Source of the DNA: Aristolochia californica
Lineage: Eukaryota; Streptophyta; Magnoliopsida; Piperales; Aristolochiaceae
Reading direction: 5' to 3'
Length of the DNA stretch: 64,000 bases
Assembly (NCBI GenBank): GCA_029961685.1
Contig: JARWKL010000014.1
Location: 20,470,452 to 20,534,451 of the forward strand
A model generated the notes under the pieces. That model was not told where the DNA came from. It searched no databases and saw nothing but the letters and a program-made list of their open reading frames with translations. Made by a program: the position numbers and the translations under genes. This document shows positions 1 to 12,860 of this stretch, in pieces; position 1 is the stretch's first letter; each line of letters starts with the position of its first letter.

Positions 1-145
1 GGTCCGCTTTTTGTAAAATTGGGAAAAAGTGGGTTGCTGGGCTCTGGTAAAAATATCCCACCGCACGTTAGCTTGAAAATTTTAATTTTTTCTATTGCTT
101 TAAATTTTTGGATCATTAGGTCATTTGCATCTTCAACATGTTTCT
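1..145. repeat. Partial satellite monomer at left edge
   Basis: This is the last 145 bases of a monomer. It runs from the GGTCCGC segment through GTGGGTTG and CCCACCGCACGTTAG to the CAACATGTTTCT arm that precedes the first complete landmark at 146. The array therefore continues to the left of the window. Confidence 0.93.
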
Positions 146-3100
146 GGCATGCATATCCACCACAATTAAAACATGTTAGGATCAATTAGGAATCTCTTTC
201 ATTTAAAATTCCACCAAGCTATCTGGGGTTGTACGAGTGGAAGTTCCCCAACGTGGATAACTAAACTTTGGTGTTCATTTCTAGTGTGTGAAAATAATTT
301 TCTTCACTAACATTTATTTTAATTTTCAAATTCTTTCGCATACATAAACCCTAAAATTTCCATTTTGTTTTGATCTATATTTGCCTTATCTTTTTGTTTA
401 CGAGAAAACTGGTAGACTGAAAAACTCAAGTTTGAAAAAAAAATTGAACATCCAAAATGGAAATGCACAAATGCGGAGAGAGATAATTCAAAAACGTATC
501 TATGATTTTTAATGTCCACTTTTTTTTAAAGTAGGCAAAAAGTTGGTTGTTTGGCTTAGGTAATTATCCCACTGCAAGTTAAATTGAGAATTTTATTTTT
601 TTCTACTCCTTGAAAATTTTGGATAATTAGGACATTTTCATCTTCAACATGTTTCTGGCATGCATATCCACAACATTTAAAACATGTTAGGATCAATTAG
701 GATTCTCTTTCTTATAAAATTCCACCAAGCTATCTGGGGTTGTACGCGTGGAATTTCCCCAACGAGGATAACAAAACTTTGGTGTTCATTTTTAGTGCGT
801 GAAAATAATTTTGTTCACTCACATTTATTATAGTTTTCAAATTCTTTTGCATTCATAAACTCTAAAATTTCCATTTTGTTGTGATCTATATTTGCCTCAT
901 CTTTTTGTTTACGAGAAATTTGGGAGAGTGGAAAACTCAAGTTTGAAAAAAAAAATGAACATCCAAATTGGAAATGCACAAATGCTTAGAGAGATAATTC
1001 CAAAAAGTATCTGCGATTTTTTAGGTTCATTTTTTTGTAAAATAAGCAAAAGGTGGGTTGTTTGGCTCTGGTAAATATTCCACCGCAAGTTAACTTGAGA
1101 ATTTTAATTTTTTCTACTCCTTGAAATTTTTTGATCATTAGGTCATTTCCTTCTTCACCATGTTTCTGGGATGCATATCCACCACATTTAAAACATGTTA
1201 GGGTCAATTTGAATCTCTTTCTTATAAAATTCCCCCAAGTATCTTGGGGTTGTCCCAGAGGAATTTCCCCAATGTGGATAACAAAACTTTGGTGTTCATT
1301 TTTAGTGCGTGAAAATAATTTTTTTCACTCACATTTATTACAGTTTTCAAATTCTTTTGCATACATAAACTCTAAAATTTCCATTTTGTTGTGATCTATA
1401 TTTGCCTTATCTTGTTTTTTCAAGAAAACTGGGAAAGAGAAAAACTCAAGTTTGAAAAAAAAAATTGAGCATCCAAAATGGAAATGCACAAATGCTGAGA
1501 GATATAATTCCAAAAAGTTTCTGTGATTTTTTAGGTCCGCTTTTTTGTAAAATGGGCAAAAAGTGGGTTGTTTGGCTTATGTTAATATCCCACCACAGAT
1601 TAACTTGAGAATTTTAATTTTTTCTACTCCTTGAAAATTTTGGATAATTAGGACATTTGCATCTTCAAGATGTTTCTGGCATGCATATCCACCACATTTA
1701 AAACATGTTAGGATCAATTGGGATTCTCTTTCTTATAAAATTCCACGAAGCAATTTTGGGTTGTACTAGTAGAATTTCCCCAACGTGGATAAAGAATTTT
1801 TGGTGTTCATTTTAAGTGCGTGAAAATAATTTTCTTCACTCACATTTATTATAGTTTTCAAATTCTTTTGCATACATAAACTCTAAAATTTCCATTTTGT
1901 TGTGATCTATATTTGCCTTATCTTTTTGTTTAAGAGAAAACTAGGAGAGTGAAAAACTTAAGTTTGAAAAAAAAAATTGAACATCCAAAATGGAAATGAT
2001 CAAATGCTGAAAGAGATAATTCCAAAAGGTACCTGTGATTTTTTAGGTCTGTTTTTTTGTAAAATAGGCAAAAAGTGGGTTGTTTGGATCTGGTAAATAT
2101 CCCACCGCACGTTAACTTGAGAAGTTTAATTTTTTCTACTCCATGAAATTTTTGGATCATTAGGTCATTTGCATCTTCAACATGTTTCTGGCAATGATAT
2201 CTACCACATTTAGAACATGTTAGGATCAATTAAGAATCTCCTTCTTATAAAATTCCACCAAGCTATCTGGGGTTGTACCAGTGGAATTGCCCCAACATGG
2301 ATAACAAAGCTTTGGTGTTCATTTTTAGTGCGTGAAAATAATTTTCATCACCCACATTTATTATAGTTTTCAAATTCTTTTGCATACATAAATTCTAAAA
2401 CTTAAATTTTGTTGTGATCTATATTTGCCTTATCTTTTTGTTTACGAGAAAACTAGGAGAGTGAAAAACTCAAGTTTGAAAAAAAATATTGAACATCAGA
2501 AATGGAAATAGACAAATACTCAGAGAGATAATTCCAAAAAGTATCTATGATTTTTTAGGTCCACTTTTTTCTAAAATAGGAAAAAAGTGGGTTGTTCGAC
2601 TGTGGTATATCCCACCGCACGTTAACTTGAGAATTTTAATTTTTTCTACTCCTTGAAATTTTTGGATCAATAGGTCATTTGCATCTTCAAAATGTTTCTG
2701 GCATGCATATCCACCACATTTAAAACATGTTATGATCAATTAGGAATCGCTTTCTTATAAAATTCCACAGATCAACCTGGGGTACTACCTGTAGAATTTC
2801 TCCAACGTGGATAACAAAACTTTTGTGTTCATTTTTAGTGCGTGAAAATAATCTTCTTCTCTCTCATTTATCATAGTTTTACAATTCTTTAGCATAGATA
2901 AACTCTAAAATTTCAATTTTGTTGTGATCTATATTTGTCTTATCTTTTTGTTTACGAGAAAACTGGGAGAGCGACAAACGCAAGTTTGAAAAAAAATTAA
3001 ACATTCAAAATATAAATGCACAAATGCTAAGAAAAATAATTTCAAAAAGTATCCGTGATTCTTTAAGTCCGGTTTTTTGTAAAATAGACAAAAAGTAGGT

Positions 3101-3209
3101 TGTTGTGCTCTGGTATATATCCTACCGCACGTAAACTCAAGCTTTTTAATTTTTGCCACTCCTTGAAATTTTTGGAACATTAGGTCATTTGCATCTTCAA
3201 GATGTTTCT
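146..3209. repeat. Satellite block with six monomers, left copy of a ~14 kb-offset duplication
   Basis: Monomers start at 146, 657, 1168, 1678, 2190 and 2700. Private variants tie this block to 14142-16693. Both share TTTTGGAT..TTAGGACATT before the second monomer. Both share TTTCTGGGATGC and TTGTCCCAGAGG in the third (1168 and 15163), ATATCTACCACATTTA with CTCCTTC (2190 and 15671), and a GTTCRACTGTGG ending (about 2600 and 16077). The left copy has one extra monomer (1678), so the offset falls from about 14.0 kb to about 13.48 kb. Confidence 0.8.
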
Positions 3210-5252
3210 GGCATGCATATCCACCACATTCAAAACATGTTAGGATCAATTTGAAAACCCTTTCTTATAAAATTCCACCAAGCTATCTGGGGTTGTACTA
3301 GTGGAATTTTCCAAACGTGGATAACAAAAACTTTGGTGTTTATTTTTAGTGCGTGAAAATAATTTTCTTCACTCATATTTATTATAGTTTTCAAATTATT
3401 TTGCATACCTAAACTCTAAAATTTCCATTTTTTTGTGATCAATATTTGCCTTATCTTTTTGTTTACGAGAAAACTAGGAGAGTGAAAAACTCAAGTTTGA
3501 AAAAAAAATTAAATATTCAAAATGGAAATGCACAAATGGTGAGAGAGATAATTCAAAAAAGTATCTGTGATTCCGTAAGTCCTTTTTTTTAAAATAGGCA
3601 AAAAGTGGGTCGTTGTGCTCTCGTATATATCCTACCGTACGTTAACTTGAGAATTTTAATTTTTACTATTCCTTGAAATTTTTGGATCATTAGGTCATTT
3701 GCATCTTGAACATATTTTTGGCATGCATATCCACCACAATTAAAACATGTTAGGATCAATTAGGAATCTCTTTCTTTAAAATTGCACCAAGCTATCTGAG
3801 GTTGTACCAGCGGAATTTCCCCAATGTGTATAACAAAACTTTGGTGTTCATTTTTAGTGCGTGAAAATGATTTTCTTCACTCACATTTATTATAGATTTC
3901 AAATTCTTTTGCATACATAAACTCTAAAATTTCCATTTTGTTATGATCTATATTTGCCTTATCTTTTAGTTTACGAGAAAACTGGGAGAGTGAAAAACTA
4001 AAGTTTGATAAAAAAAATTGAACATCCAAAATGGAAATGCACAAATGCTGAGAGAGATAATTCGAAAAACTTTCTGTGATTCTCTCGGTCCCTTTTTTTG
4101 TAAAATTGGCAAAAAGTGGGTTGTTTGGCTCTGGTATATATCCCAGCGCATGTTAACTTAAAAATTTTAATTTTTTCTATTCCTTGAAATTTTTGGATCC
4201 TTAGGTCATTTGCATCTTCAACATGTTTCTGGCATGCATATCCACCACATTTAAAACATGTTAGGATCAATTAGGAATCTCTTTCTTATAAAATTCCACC
4301 AAGCTATCTCGGGTTGTACTAGTGGAATTTCCCCATCGTGGATAGCAAAACTTTGGTGTTCATTTTTAGTGCATGAAAATAATTTTCTTCACTCACATTT
4401 ATTATAGTTTTCAAATTCTTTTGCATACACCAACTCTAAAATTTCCATTTTGTTGTGATCTATATTTGCCTTATCTTTTTGTTTACAAGAAAACTGGGAG
4501 AGTGCAAAACTGAAGTTTGAAAAAATAAAATAAACATCCAAAATGTAAATGCACAAATGCTGAGAGAGATAATTCCAAAAAGTATCTGTGATTTTTTAGG
4601 TCCGCTTTTTTATAAAATAGGCAAAACGTGGGTTGTTTGGTTGTGGTAAATATCCTAACCTACGTTAACTTGAGAATTTTAATTTTTTTTCTTCTTGAAA
4701 TTTTTGGATCATTAGGTCATTTGCATCTTCAACATGTTTCTGGCATGCATTTCCACCACATTTAAAACATGTTAGGATCAATTAGGAATCTCTTTCTTAT
4801 AAAATTCCACCAAGCAACCTGGGGTTGTACCAGTGGAATTTCTCCAACGTGGATAACAAAACTTTGGTGTTCATTTTTAGTGTGTGAAAATAATTTTCTT
4901 TTCTCACATTTATTGTAATTTTCAAATTCTTTTTCATACATAAACTCTAAAATTTCCATTTTGTTGTTATCTACATTTGCCTTATATTTTTGTTTTCGAG
5001 AAAACTTGGGAGAGCGAAAAACTCAAGTTCGAAAAGAAAATTGAGCATCCTAAAAGGAAATGCACAAATGCTGAGAGAGATAATTCCAAAAAGTATCTTT
5101 GATTTTTTGGGTCCGTTTTATTGTAAAATAGACATAAAGTGGGTTGTTTGGCTCTGCTTAATATCCCGCCGCACGTTAACTTGAGAATTTTTATTTTTTT
5201 AATCCTTGAAATTTTTGGATCACTAGGTCATTTGCATCTTCAAGATATTTAT

Positions 5253-5674
5253 GGCATGCATGTCCACCACATTAAAAACATGTTATGATCAATTTGGAAT
5301 CTCTTTCTTATAAAATTAAAATTCGACCAAGCTATCTGGGGTTGTACCTGTGGAATTTTCCCAACGTGGATGAGCAAACTTTTGTGTTCATCTTTAGTGC
5401 GTGAAAATAATTTTCTTCACTCACATTTATTATAGTTTTCAAATTCTTTTGCATACATAAACTCTAAAATTTCCATTTTGTTTTGATCTATTTTTTCCTT
5501 ATCTTTTTGTTTACGATAAAACTGGGAGAGTGAAAAACGCAAGTTTGAAAGAAAAAAATTAAACAATCAAAATGTAAAATACACATATTCTGAGAGAGAT
5601 AATTCCAAAAAGTATCTGTCATTCTTTAAGTCCGATTTTTTGTAAAATAGGCAAAAAGTGGGTTGTTGTGCTCT
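5253..5674. repeat. 422-base truncated monomer (internal deletion of ~89 bases)
   Basis: GTTGTGCTCTGG runs straight into CATGCATATCCACC, skipping the TATATATCC...CAACATGTTTCT segment. TCTGG (5672-5676) ends both broken sides, so the deletion has five bases of microhomology. The same monomer also carries a small AATTAAAATTCGACC insertion variant near 5316-5330. Confidence 0.88.
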
Positions 5675-6840
5675 GGCATGCATATCCACCACAATTAAAA
5701 CATGGTAGGATCAATTAGGAAACTCTTTCTTATAAAATTCCACCAACCTATTTGGGGTTGTACCAGTGGAATTTCCCCAATGTGGACAACAAAACTTTGG
5801 TTTTCATTTTTAGCGCGTGAAAATAATTTTCTTCACCCACATTTATTATAGTTTTAAAATTCTTAAGCATACATAAACTCTAAAATTTCCATTTTGTTGC
5901 GATCTATATTTGCCTTATCTTTTTGTTTACGGTGAAAGCTAGGAGAGTGAAAAACTCAAGTTAGGAAAAAAAAAATGAACATCCAAAATGGAAATGCACA
6001 AATGCTAAGAGACATAATTCCAAAAAGTATCTGCGATTTTTTAGGTTCGCTTTCTTGTAAAATAGGAAAAAAGTGGGTTGTTTGGCTCTGGTTAATATCC
6101 CACCGCACGTTAATTTGAGAATTTTAATTTTTTCTACTCCTTGAAATTTTTGGATCATTAAGTCATTTGCATCTTCAACATGTTTCTGGCATGCATATCC
6201 ACCATATTTAAAACATGTTAGGATCAATTAGGAATCTCTTTCTTATAAAATTCCACCACACAACCTGGGGTTGTACCAGTGGAATTTCCCCAACGTGGAT
6301 AGGTCATTTGCATCTTCAACATTTTTCTGGCATGCATATCCACCACATTTAAAACATGTTAGGATCAATTAGGAATCTCTTTCTTTTAAAATTCCACCAA
6401 TCAACCTGGGGTTGTACCAGTGGAATTTCTCAAACATGGATAACAAAACTTTTGTGTTCATTTTTAGTGTGTAAAAATAATTTTCTTCACTCTCATTTAT
6501 TATAGTTTTACAATTCTTTTGCATACTTAAACTTTAAAATTTCCATTTTGTTGTGATCTACATTTTCCTAATATTTTTGTTTTTGAGAAAAAATGGGAGA
6601 GGGAAAAACTCAAGTTCGAAAAAAAAATTGAGCATCCAAAATGGAAATGCACAAATGCTGAGAGAGAAAATTCCAAAAAGTATCTGTGATTTTTTAGGTC
6701 CGCTTTTTTGTAAAATAGGCAAAAAGTGGGTTGGTTGGCTCTGGTAAATATCCCACTGCACGTTAACTTGAGATATTTAATTTTTTCAACTCCTTGAAAT
6801 TTATGGATCATTAGGTCATTTTCATCTTGAAAATGTTTCT
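5675..6840. repeat. Three-monomer segment duplicated at 8883-10048
   Basis: Monomers start at 5675, 6188 (141 bases) and 6329. The segment matches 8883, 9395 (141 bases) and 9536 in order. Both copies share GGAAACTC, AGCTATTTGGGG or ACCTATTTGGGG, a TTAGCGCGTG variant, CTTAAGCATAC in place of CTTTTGCATAC, and the same internal deletion in the middle monomer. The third monomers share CCAATCAACCTGGGG and CTTTTGTGTTC. The offset is about 3.2 kb. Confidence 0.85.
6188..6328. repeat. 141-base mini-monomer (deletion of ~370 bases)
   Basis: CCCCAACGTGGAT at 6288-6300 is followed directly by AGGTCATTTGCATC at 6301. All sequence from ACAAAACTTTGG through TTTTGGATCATT of a normal monomer is absent. Two bases (TA) are shared across the breakpoint. 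The same breakpoint occurs at 9507/9508. Confidence 0.9.
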
Positions 6841-8882
6841 GGCATGCATAGCCTCCACATTTAAAACATGTTAGGATCAATTTCGAAACTCTTTCTTATA
6901 AAATTGCACCAAGCTATCTGGGGTTGTACCAGTGGAATTTCCCCAACATGGAAACAAAACTTTGGTGTTTAACTTTAGTGAAAATAATTTTCTTTGCTCA
7001 TATTTATTATATTTTTCAAATTCTTTTGCATTCATAAATTCTAAAATTTCCATTTTTTTGTGATCTATATTTGCCTTATCTTTTTGTTTACGAGAAAACT
7101 GGGAGAGTGAAAAACTCATGTTTGAAAAAAAAAATTAAATATTCAAAATGGAAATGCACAATGGTGAGAGAGATAATTCCAAAAAGTATTTGTGATTATT
7201 TAAGTCCGTTTTTTTGTAAAATAGGCAAAAAGTGGGTTGTTGTGCTCTGGTAAATATCCTACCGAATGTTAAGTTGAGAATTTTAATTTTTTCTATTCCT
7301 TGAAATTTTTGGATCATTAGGTCATTTGCATCTTCAACATATTTTTGGCATGCATATCCACCACAATTAAAACTTGTTAGGATCAATTAGGAATCTTTTT
7401 CGTATACAATTGCACCATGCTATCTGAGGTTGTACCAGTGGAATTTCCCCAACGTGTATAACAAAACTTTGGTGTACATTTTGTAGTTCGTGAAAATAAT
7501 TTTCTTCACTCACATTTATTATAGATTTCAAATTATTTTGCATACATAAACTCTAAAATTTCCATTTTTTTATGATTTATATTTGCCTTATCTTTTTGTT
7601 TACTAGAAAACAGGGAGAGTGAAAAACTCAAGTTTGAAAAAAAAAATAAAACATCCAAAATGGAAATGCACAAATGCTGAGGGAGATAATTCAAAAAACT
7701 TTATGTGATTCATTAGGTCTGTTTTTTTTTAAAATAGGCAAAAAGTGGGTTGTTTGACTATGGTATATATCCCACCGCAGGTTAACTTGAGAATTTTAAT
7801 TTTTTCTATTCCTTGAAATTTTTGGATCATTAGGTCATTTGCATCTTCAACATGTTTCTGGCATGCATATCCACCACATTTAAAACATGTTAGGATCAAT
7901 TAGGAATCTCTTTCTAATAAAATTCCACCAAGCTATCTGGGGTTGTACCAGTGGAATTTCCCAAACGTGCATAACAAAACTTTGGTGTTTATTTTTAGTG
8001 CGTGAAAATAATTTTCTTCAGTCATATTTATTATAGTTTTCAAATTCTTTTGCATACCTAAACTCTAAAATTTCCATTTTGTTGTGATCTATATTTGCCT
8101 TATCTTTATGTTTACGAGAAAACTGGGAGAGAGAAAAACTCAAGTTTGAAAAAAAAATTAATTATTCAAAATGGAAATGCACAAATGGTGAGAGAGATAA
8201 TTCAAAAAAGTATATGTGATTCTTTAAGTCCGTTTTTTTGAAAAATAGGCAAAAAGTGGGTTGTTGTGCGCTGGTATCTATCCTACCGCACGTTAACTTG
8301 AGAATTTTAATTTTTTCTATTCCTTGAAATTTTCTGATCATTAGGTCATTCGCATCTTCAACAAATTTCTGGCATGTATATCCACCACAATTTAAACATG
8401 TTAGGGTCAATTAGGAATCCCTTTATTATAAAATTGCACCAAGCTATCTGAGGTTCCACCAGTGGAATTTCCCCAACGTGTATAACAAAACTTTGGTGTT
8501 CATTTTTAGTGCGTGAAAATAATTTTCTTCACTCACATTTATTATAGATTTCAAATTCTTTTGCATACATAAACTCTAAAATTTCCATTTTGTTATGATC
8601 TATATTTGCCTTATCTTTTTGTTTACGAAAAAACTGGGAGAGTGAAAAACTCAAGTTTGAAAAAAAAAATTAAACATTCAAAATGGAAATGCACAAATGC
8701 TGAGAGAGATAATTCGAAAAACTTTCTGTGATTCTTTTGGTTCTTTTTTTTGTAAAATAGGCAAAAAGTGGGTTGTTTGGCTATGGTATATATCCCACCG
8801 CACGTTAACTTGAGAATTTTAATTTTTTCTATTCCTTGAAATTTTTGGATCATTAGGTCATTTGCATCTTCAACATGTTTCT
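6841..8882. repeat. Satellite block, alternating H1/H2-type monomers
   Basis: Monomers start at 6841, 7347, 7860 and 8371. Members 6841 and 7860 carry ATTCAAAATGG, ATGGTGAGAG and a TTGTGCTCTGG ending. Members 7347 and 8371 carry GCACCA, GTGTATAAC and TAGATTTC. This is a two-monomer alternation, which suggests a local dimer duplication inside the longer repeat order. Confidence 0.75.
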
Positions 8883-10048
8883 GGCATGCATATCCACCAC
8901 AATTAAAACATGTTAGGATCAATTAGGAAACTCTTTCTTATAAAATTCCACCAAGCTATTTGGGGTTGTACTAGTGGAATTTCCCTAACGAGGATAACAA
9001 AATTTTGGTTTTCTTTTTTAGCGCGTGAAAATAATTTTCTTCACTCACATTTACTATAGTTTTCAAATTCTTAAGCATACATAAACTCTAAAATTTCCAT
9101 TTTGTTGTGATCTATATTTGCCTTATTTTTTGTTTACAGCAAAAACAAGGAGAGTGAAAAACTCAAGTTTGATGAAAAAAATTGAACATCCAAAATGGAA
9201 ATGCACAAATGCTGAGAGTCATAATTCCGAAAAGTATATGCGATTTTTTAGGTTCGCTTTCTTGTGAAATAGGCAAAAAGTAGGTTGTTTGGCTCTGGTA
9301 AATATCCCACCGCACGTTAATTTGAGAATTTTAATTTTTTCTACTCCTTGAAATTTTTGGATCATTAGGTCATTTGTATCTTCAACATGCTTCTGGCATG
9401 CATATCCACCACATTTAAAACATGTTAGGATCAATTAGGAATCTCTTTCTCACAAAATTCGACCATGCAACCTGGGGTTGTACCAGTGGAATTTCCCCAA
9501 CGTGGATAGGTCATTTGCATCTTCAACATGTTTCTGGCATGCATATCCACCACATTTAAAACATGTTTGGATCAATTAGGAATCTCTTTCTCTTAAAATT
9601 CCACCAATCAACCTGGGGTTGTACCAATGGAATTTCTCAGACGTGGATAACAAAACTTTTGTGTTCATTTTAAGTGTGTGAAAATAATTTTCTTCACTCA
9701 CATTTATTATAGTTTTACAATTCTTTTGCATACATAAACTCTAAAATTTCCATTTTGTTGTGATCTACATTTGCCTTATATTTTTGTTTTTGAAAAAACT
9801 TTGGAGAGGGAAAAACTCAAGTTCGAAAAAAAAAATTGAGCATCCAAAATGGAAATGCACAAATGCTGAGAGAGATAATTCCAAAAAGTATCTGTGATTT
9901 TTTAGGTCCATTTTTATGTAAAGTAGGCAAAAAGTGGGTAGTTTGGCTCTAGTAAATATCCCACCACACGTTAACTTGAGAATTTTAATTTTTTCTACTC
10001 CATGAAATTTTTGGATCATTAGGTCATTTGCATCTTCAACATGTTTCT
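8883..10048. repeat. Duplicate of 5675-6840, including a mini-monomer
   Basis: Monomers start at 8883, 9395 (141 bases) and 9536. See 5675-6840 for the shared variants. The following sequence (10049 onward) re-enters the H1-H5 order. Confidence 0.83.
9395..9535. repeat. Second 141-base mini-monomer, same breakpoint as 6188-6328
   Basis: CCCCAACGTGGAT passes directly to AGGTCATTTGCATC at 9507/9508. The identical breakpoint and matching flanks show that this copy and 6188-6328 descend from one deletion that was later duplicated. Two independent deletions are unlikely. Confidence 0.9.
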
Positions 10049-12606
10049 GGCATGCATATCCACCACATTTAAAACATGTTAGGATCAATTTGGAAACTCT
10101 TTCTTATAAAATTCCACCAAGCTATCTGGGGTTGTAGCAGTGGAATTTCCCCAACGTGGAAAACAAAACTTTGGTTTTAATTTTTAGTGCGTGAAAATAA
10201 TTTTCTTCACTCATATTTGTTATAGTTTTCAAATTTTTTTGCATACTTAATCTCTAAAATTTCCATTTTGTTGTGATCTATATTTCCCTTATCTTTTTGT
10301 TTACGAGAAAACTGGGAGAGTGAAAAACTCATGTTTGAAAAACAAAATTAAATATTCAAAATGGAAATACACAAATGTTGAGAGAGATAATTCCAAAAAG
10401 TATCTATGATTCTTTAAGTCCCTTTTTTGTAAAATAGGCAAAAAGTGGGTTGTTGTGCTCCGGTATATATCCTACAGCACGTTAACTTCAGAATTTAAAT
10501 TTTTTCTACTCCTTGAAATTTTTGGATCATTAGGTCATTTGCATCTTCAACATGTTTCTAGCATGCATATCCACCACAATTAAAACATATTAGGATCAAT
10601 TAGGAATCTCTTTCTTATAAAATTGCACCAAGCTATCTAAGGTTGTACCAGTGGAATTTCCCCAACGTGTATAACAAAACTTTGTTGTTCATTTTTAGTG
10701 GGTGAAAATAATTTTTCCACTCACATTTACTATAGATTTCAAATTCTTTTTCATACATAAACACTAAAATTTCCATTTTGTTATGATCTATATTTGCCTT
10801 ATCTTTTTGTTTACGAGAAAATTGGGAGAGTGAAAAACTCAAGCTTGAAAAAAAAGATTAAACATCAAAAATGGAAATGCACAAATGCTGAGAGAGATAA
10901 TTCGAAAAAGTTTCTGTGATTCTTTAGGTCTGTTTTTTTTTGTAAAATAGGCAAAAAATGGGTTGTTTGGCTCTGGTATATATCCCACTGCACGTTAGCA
11001 TGAGAATTTTTATTTTTTCTATTTTTTGAAATTTTTGGATCATTAGGTCATTTGCATCTTCAACATGTTTCTGGCGTGCATATCCACTACATTTAAAACA
11101 TGTTAGGATCAATTAGGAATCTCTTTCTTATAAAATTCCACCAAGCTATCTAGGGTTGTACCAGTGGAATCTCCCCAACGTGGATAAAAAAACTTTGGTG
11201 TTCATTTTTAGTGCGTGTAAATAATTTTCTTCACTCATATTTATTATAGTTTTCAAATTTTTTTCCATACATCAACTCTAAAATTTCCATTTTGTTGTGA
11301 TCTATATTTGCCTTATCTTTTTGTTTACAAGAAAACAGGGAGAGTGAAAAACTCACGTTTGAAAAAAAAATAAACAACCAAAAAGGAAATGCACAAATGC
11401 TGAGAGAGATAATTCCAAAAAGTATCTGTGATTTTTTTGGTCCGCTTTTTTGTAAAATAGGCAAAAAGTGGGTTGTTTGGCTGTGGTAAATATCCCAGCC
11501 TACGTTAACTTGAGAATTTTAATTTTTTCTTCTTCTTGAAATTTTTGGATCCTTAGGTCATTTTCACATTCAACATATTTCTGGCATGCATATGCACCAC
11601 ATTTAAAACATGGTAGGATCAATTAGGAATCTCTTTCTTATAAAATTCCACCAAGCAACCTGGGGTTGTACCTGTGGAATTTCTCCAACGTGGATAACAA
11701 AACTTTGGTGTTCATCTTAAGTGCGTGAAAATAATTTTCTTTTGTCACATTTATTATAGTTTTCAAATTCTTTTGCATACATAAACTCTAAAATTTCCTT
11801 TTTGTTGCTATCTACATTTGCCTTATATTTTTCTTTTTGAGAAAACTTGGGAGAGCGAAAAACTCAAGTTCGTAAAAGAATTTGAGCATCCAAAAAGGAA
11901 ATGCACAAATGCTGAGAGAGATAATTCCAAAAAGTATCTGTGATTTTTTAGGTCCGTTTTTTTGTAAAATAGGCAAAAAGTGGGTTGTTTGGCTTTGCTA
12001 AATATCCCACCGCAAGTTAACTTGAGAATTTTAATTTTTTCTACTCCTTGAAATTTTTGGATCACTAGGGCATTTGCATCTTCAAGATGTTTCTGGCATG
12101 CATGTCCACCACATTAAAAACATGTTATGATCAATTTGGAATCTCTTTCTTATAAAATTCCACCAAGCTATCTGGGGTTGTACCAGTGGAATTTGCCCAA
12201 CATGGATCACAAAACTTTGGTGTTCATTTTTAGTACATGAAAATAAATATCGTCTCTCAAATTTATTATCGTTTTCGAATTCTTTTGCATACATAAACTC
12301 TAAAATTTCCATTTTATTTTTATCTCTATTTGCCTTATCTTTTTGTTTACGAGAAAACTTGGGAGAGCGAAAAACTCAAGTTCGTAAAAGAATTTGAGCA
12401 TCCAAAAATGAAATGCACAAATGCTGAGAGAGATAATTCCAAAAAGTATCTGTGATTTTTTAGGTCCGCTTTTTTGTAAAATAGGCAAAAAGTGGGTTGT
12501 TTGGCTCTGCTAAATATCCCACCGCAAGTTAACTTGAGAATTTTAATTTTTTCTACTCCTTGAAATTTTTGGATCACTAGGGCATTTGCATCTTCAAGAT
12601 GTTTCT
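10049..12606. repeat. Partial higher-order repeat copy (H1-H5)
   Basis: Members start at 10049 (H1), 10560 (H2), 11073 (H3, with CATCAACTC), 11583 (H4, P type) and 12095 (H5, with ATGTCCACCACATTAAAAAC). H6 and H7 do not follow. A second copy of the H5-type monomer comes next, then different monomers. Confidence 0.75.
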
Positions 12607-12860
12607 GGCATGCATGTCCACCACATTAAAAACATGTTATGATCAATTTGGAATCTCTTTCTTATAAAATTCCACCAAGCTATCTGGGGTTGTACCAGTG
12701 GAATTTGCCCAACATGGATCACAAAACTTTGGTGTTCATTTTTAGTGCATGAAAATAAATATCTTCTCTCAAATTTATTATCATTTTCGAATTCTTTTGC
12801 ATACATAAACTCTAAAATTTCCATTTTATTTTTATCTATATTTGCCTTATCTTTTTGTTT
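11840..12860. repeat. Recent tandem duplication of one 512-base monomer
   Basis: The sequence from GAGAAAACTTGGGAG near 11837 repeats from 12352 with very few differences. It extends through the unusual CGTAAAAGAATTTGAGC and through ATCACTAGGGCATTTGC, ACCACATTAAAAAC, CCCAACATGGATCAC and AAATAAATATC. Adjacent monomers elsewhere differ much more. The breakpoints are placed only roughly. Confidence 0.82.

Larger units (their letters stand above)
3210..6328. repeat. Seven-monomer higher-order repeat copy (H1-H7), two members truncated
   Basis: Members start at 3210 (H1), 3720 (H2), 4231 (H3), 4742 (H4), 5253 (H5, 422 bases), 5675 (H6) and 6188 (H7, 141 bases). The order matches the full copy at 19747-23311. 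H2 has GCACCAAGC, GTGTATAAC and TAGATTTC. H3 has ACCAACTC and a GGTTGTGGTAAATATCC ending. H4 has CAAGCAACC, TTCTCC and TTTTCGAG. H5 has ATGTCCACCACATTAAAAAC. H6 has CAATTAAAAC and TTTTTAGCGCG. H7 has CCACACAACC. The length of 3119 equals the expected ~3577 minus the ~89 and ~370 base deletions. Confidence 0.78.
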
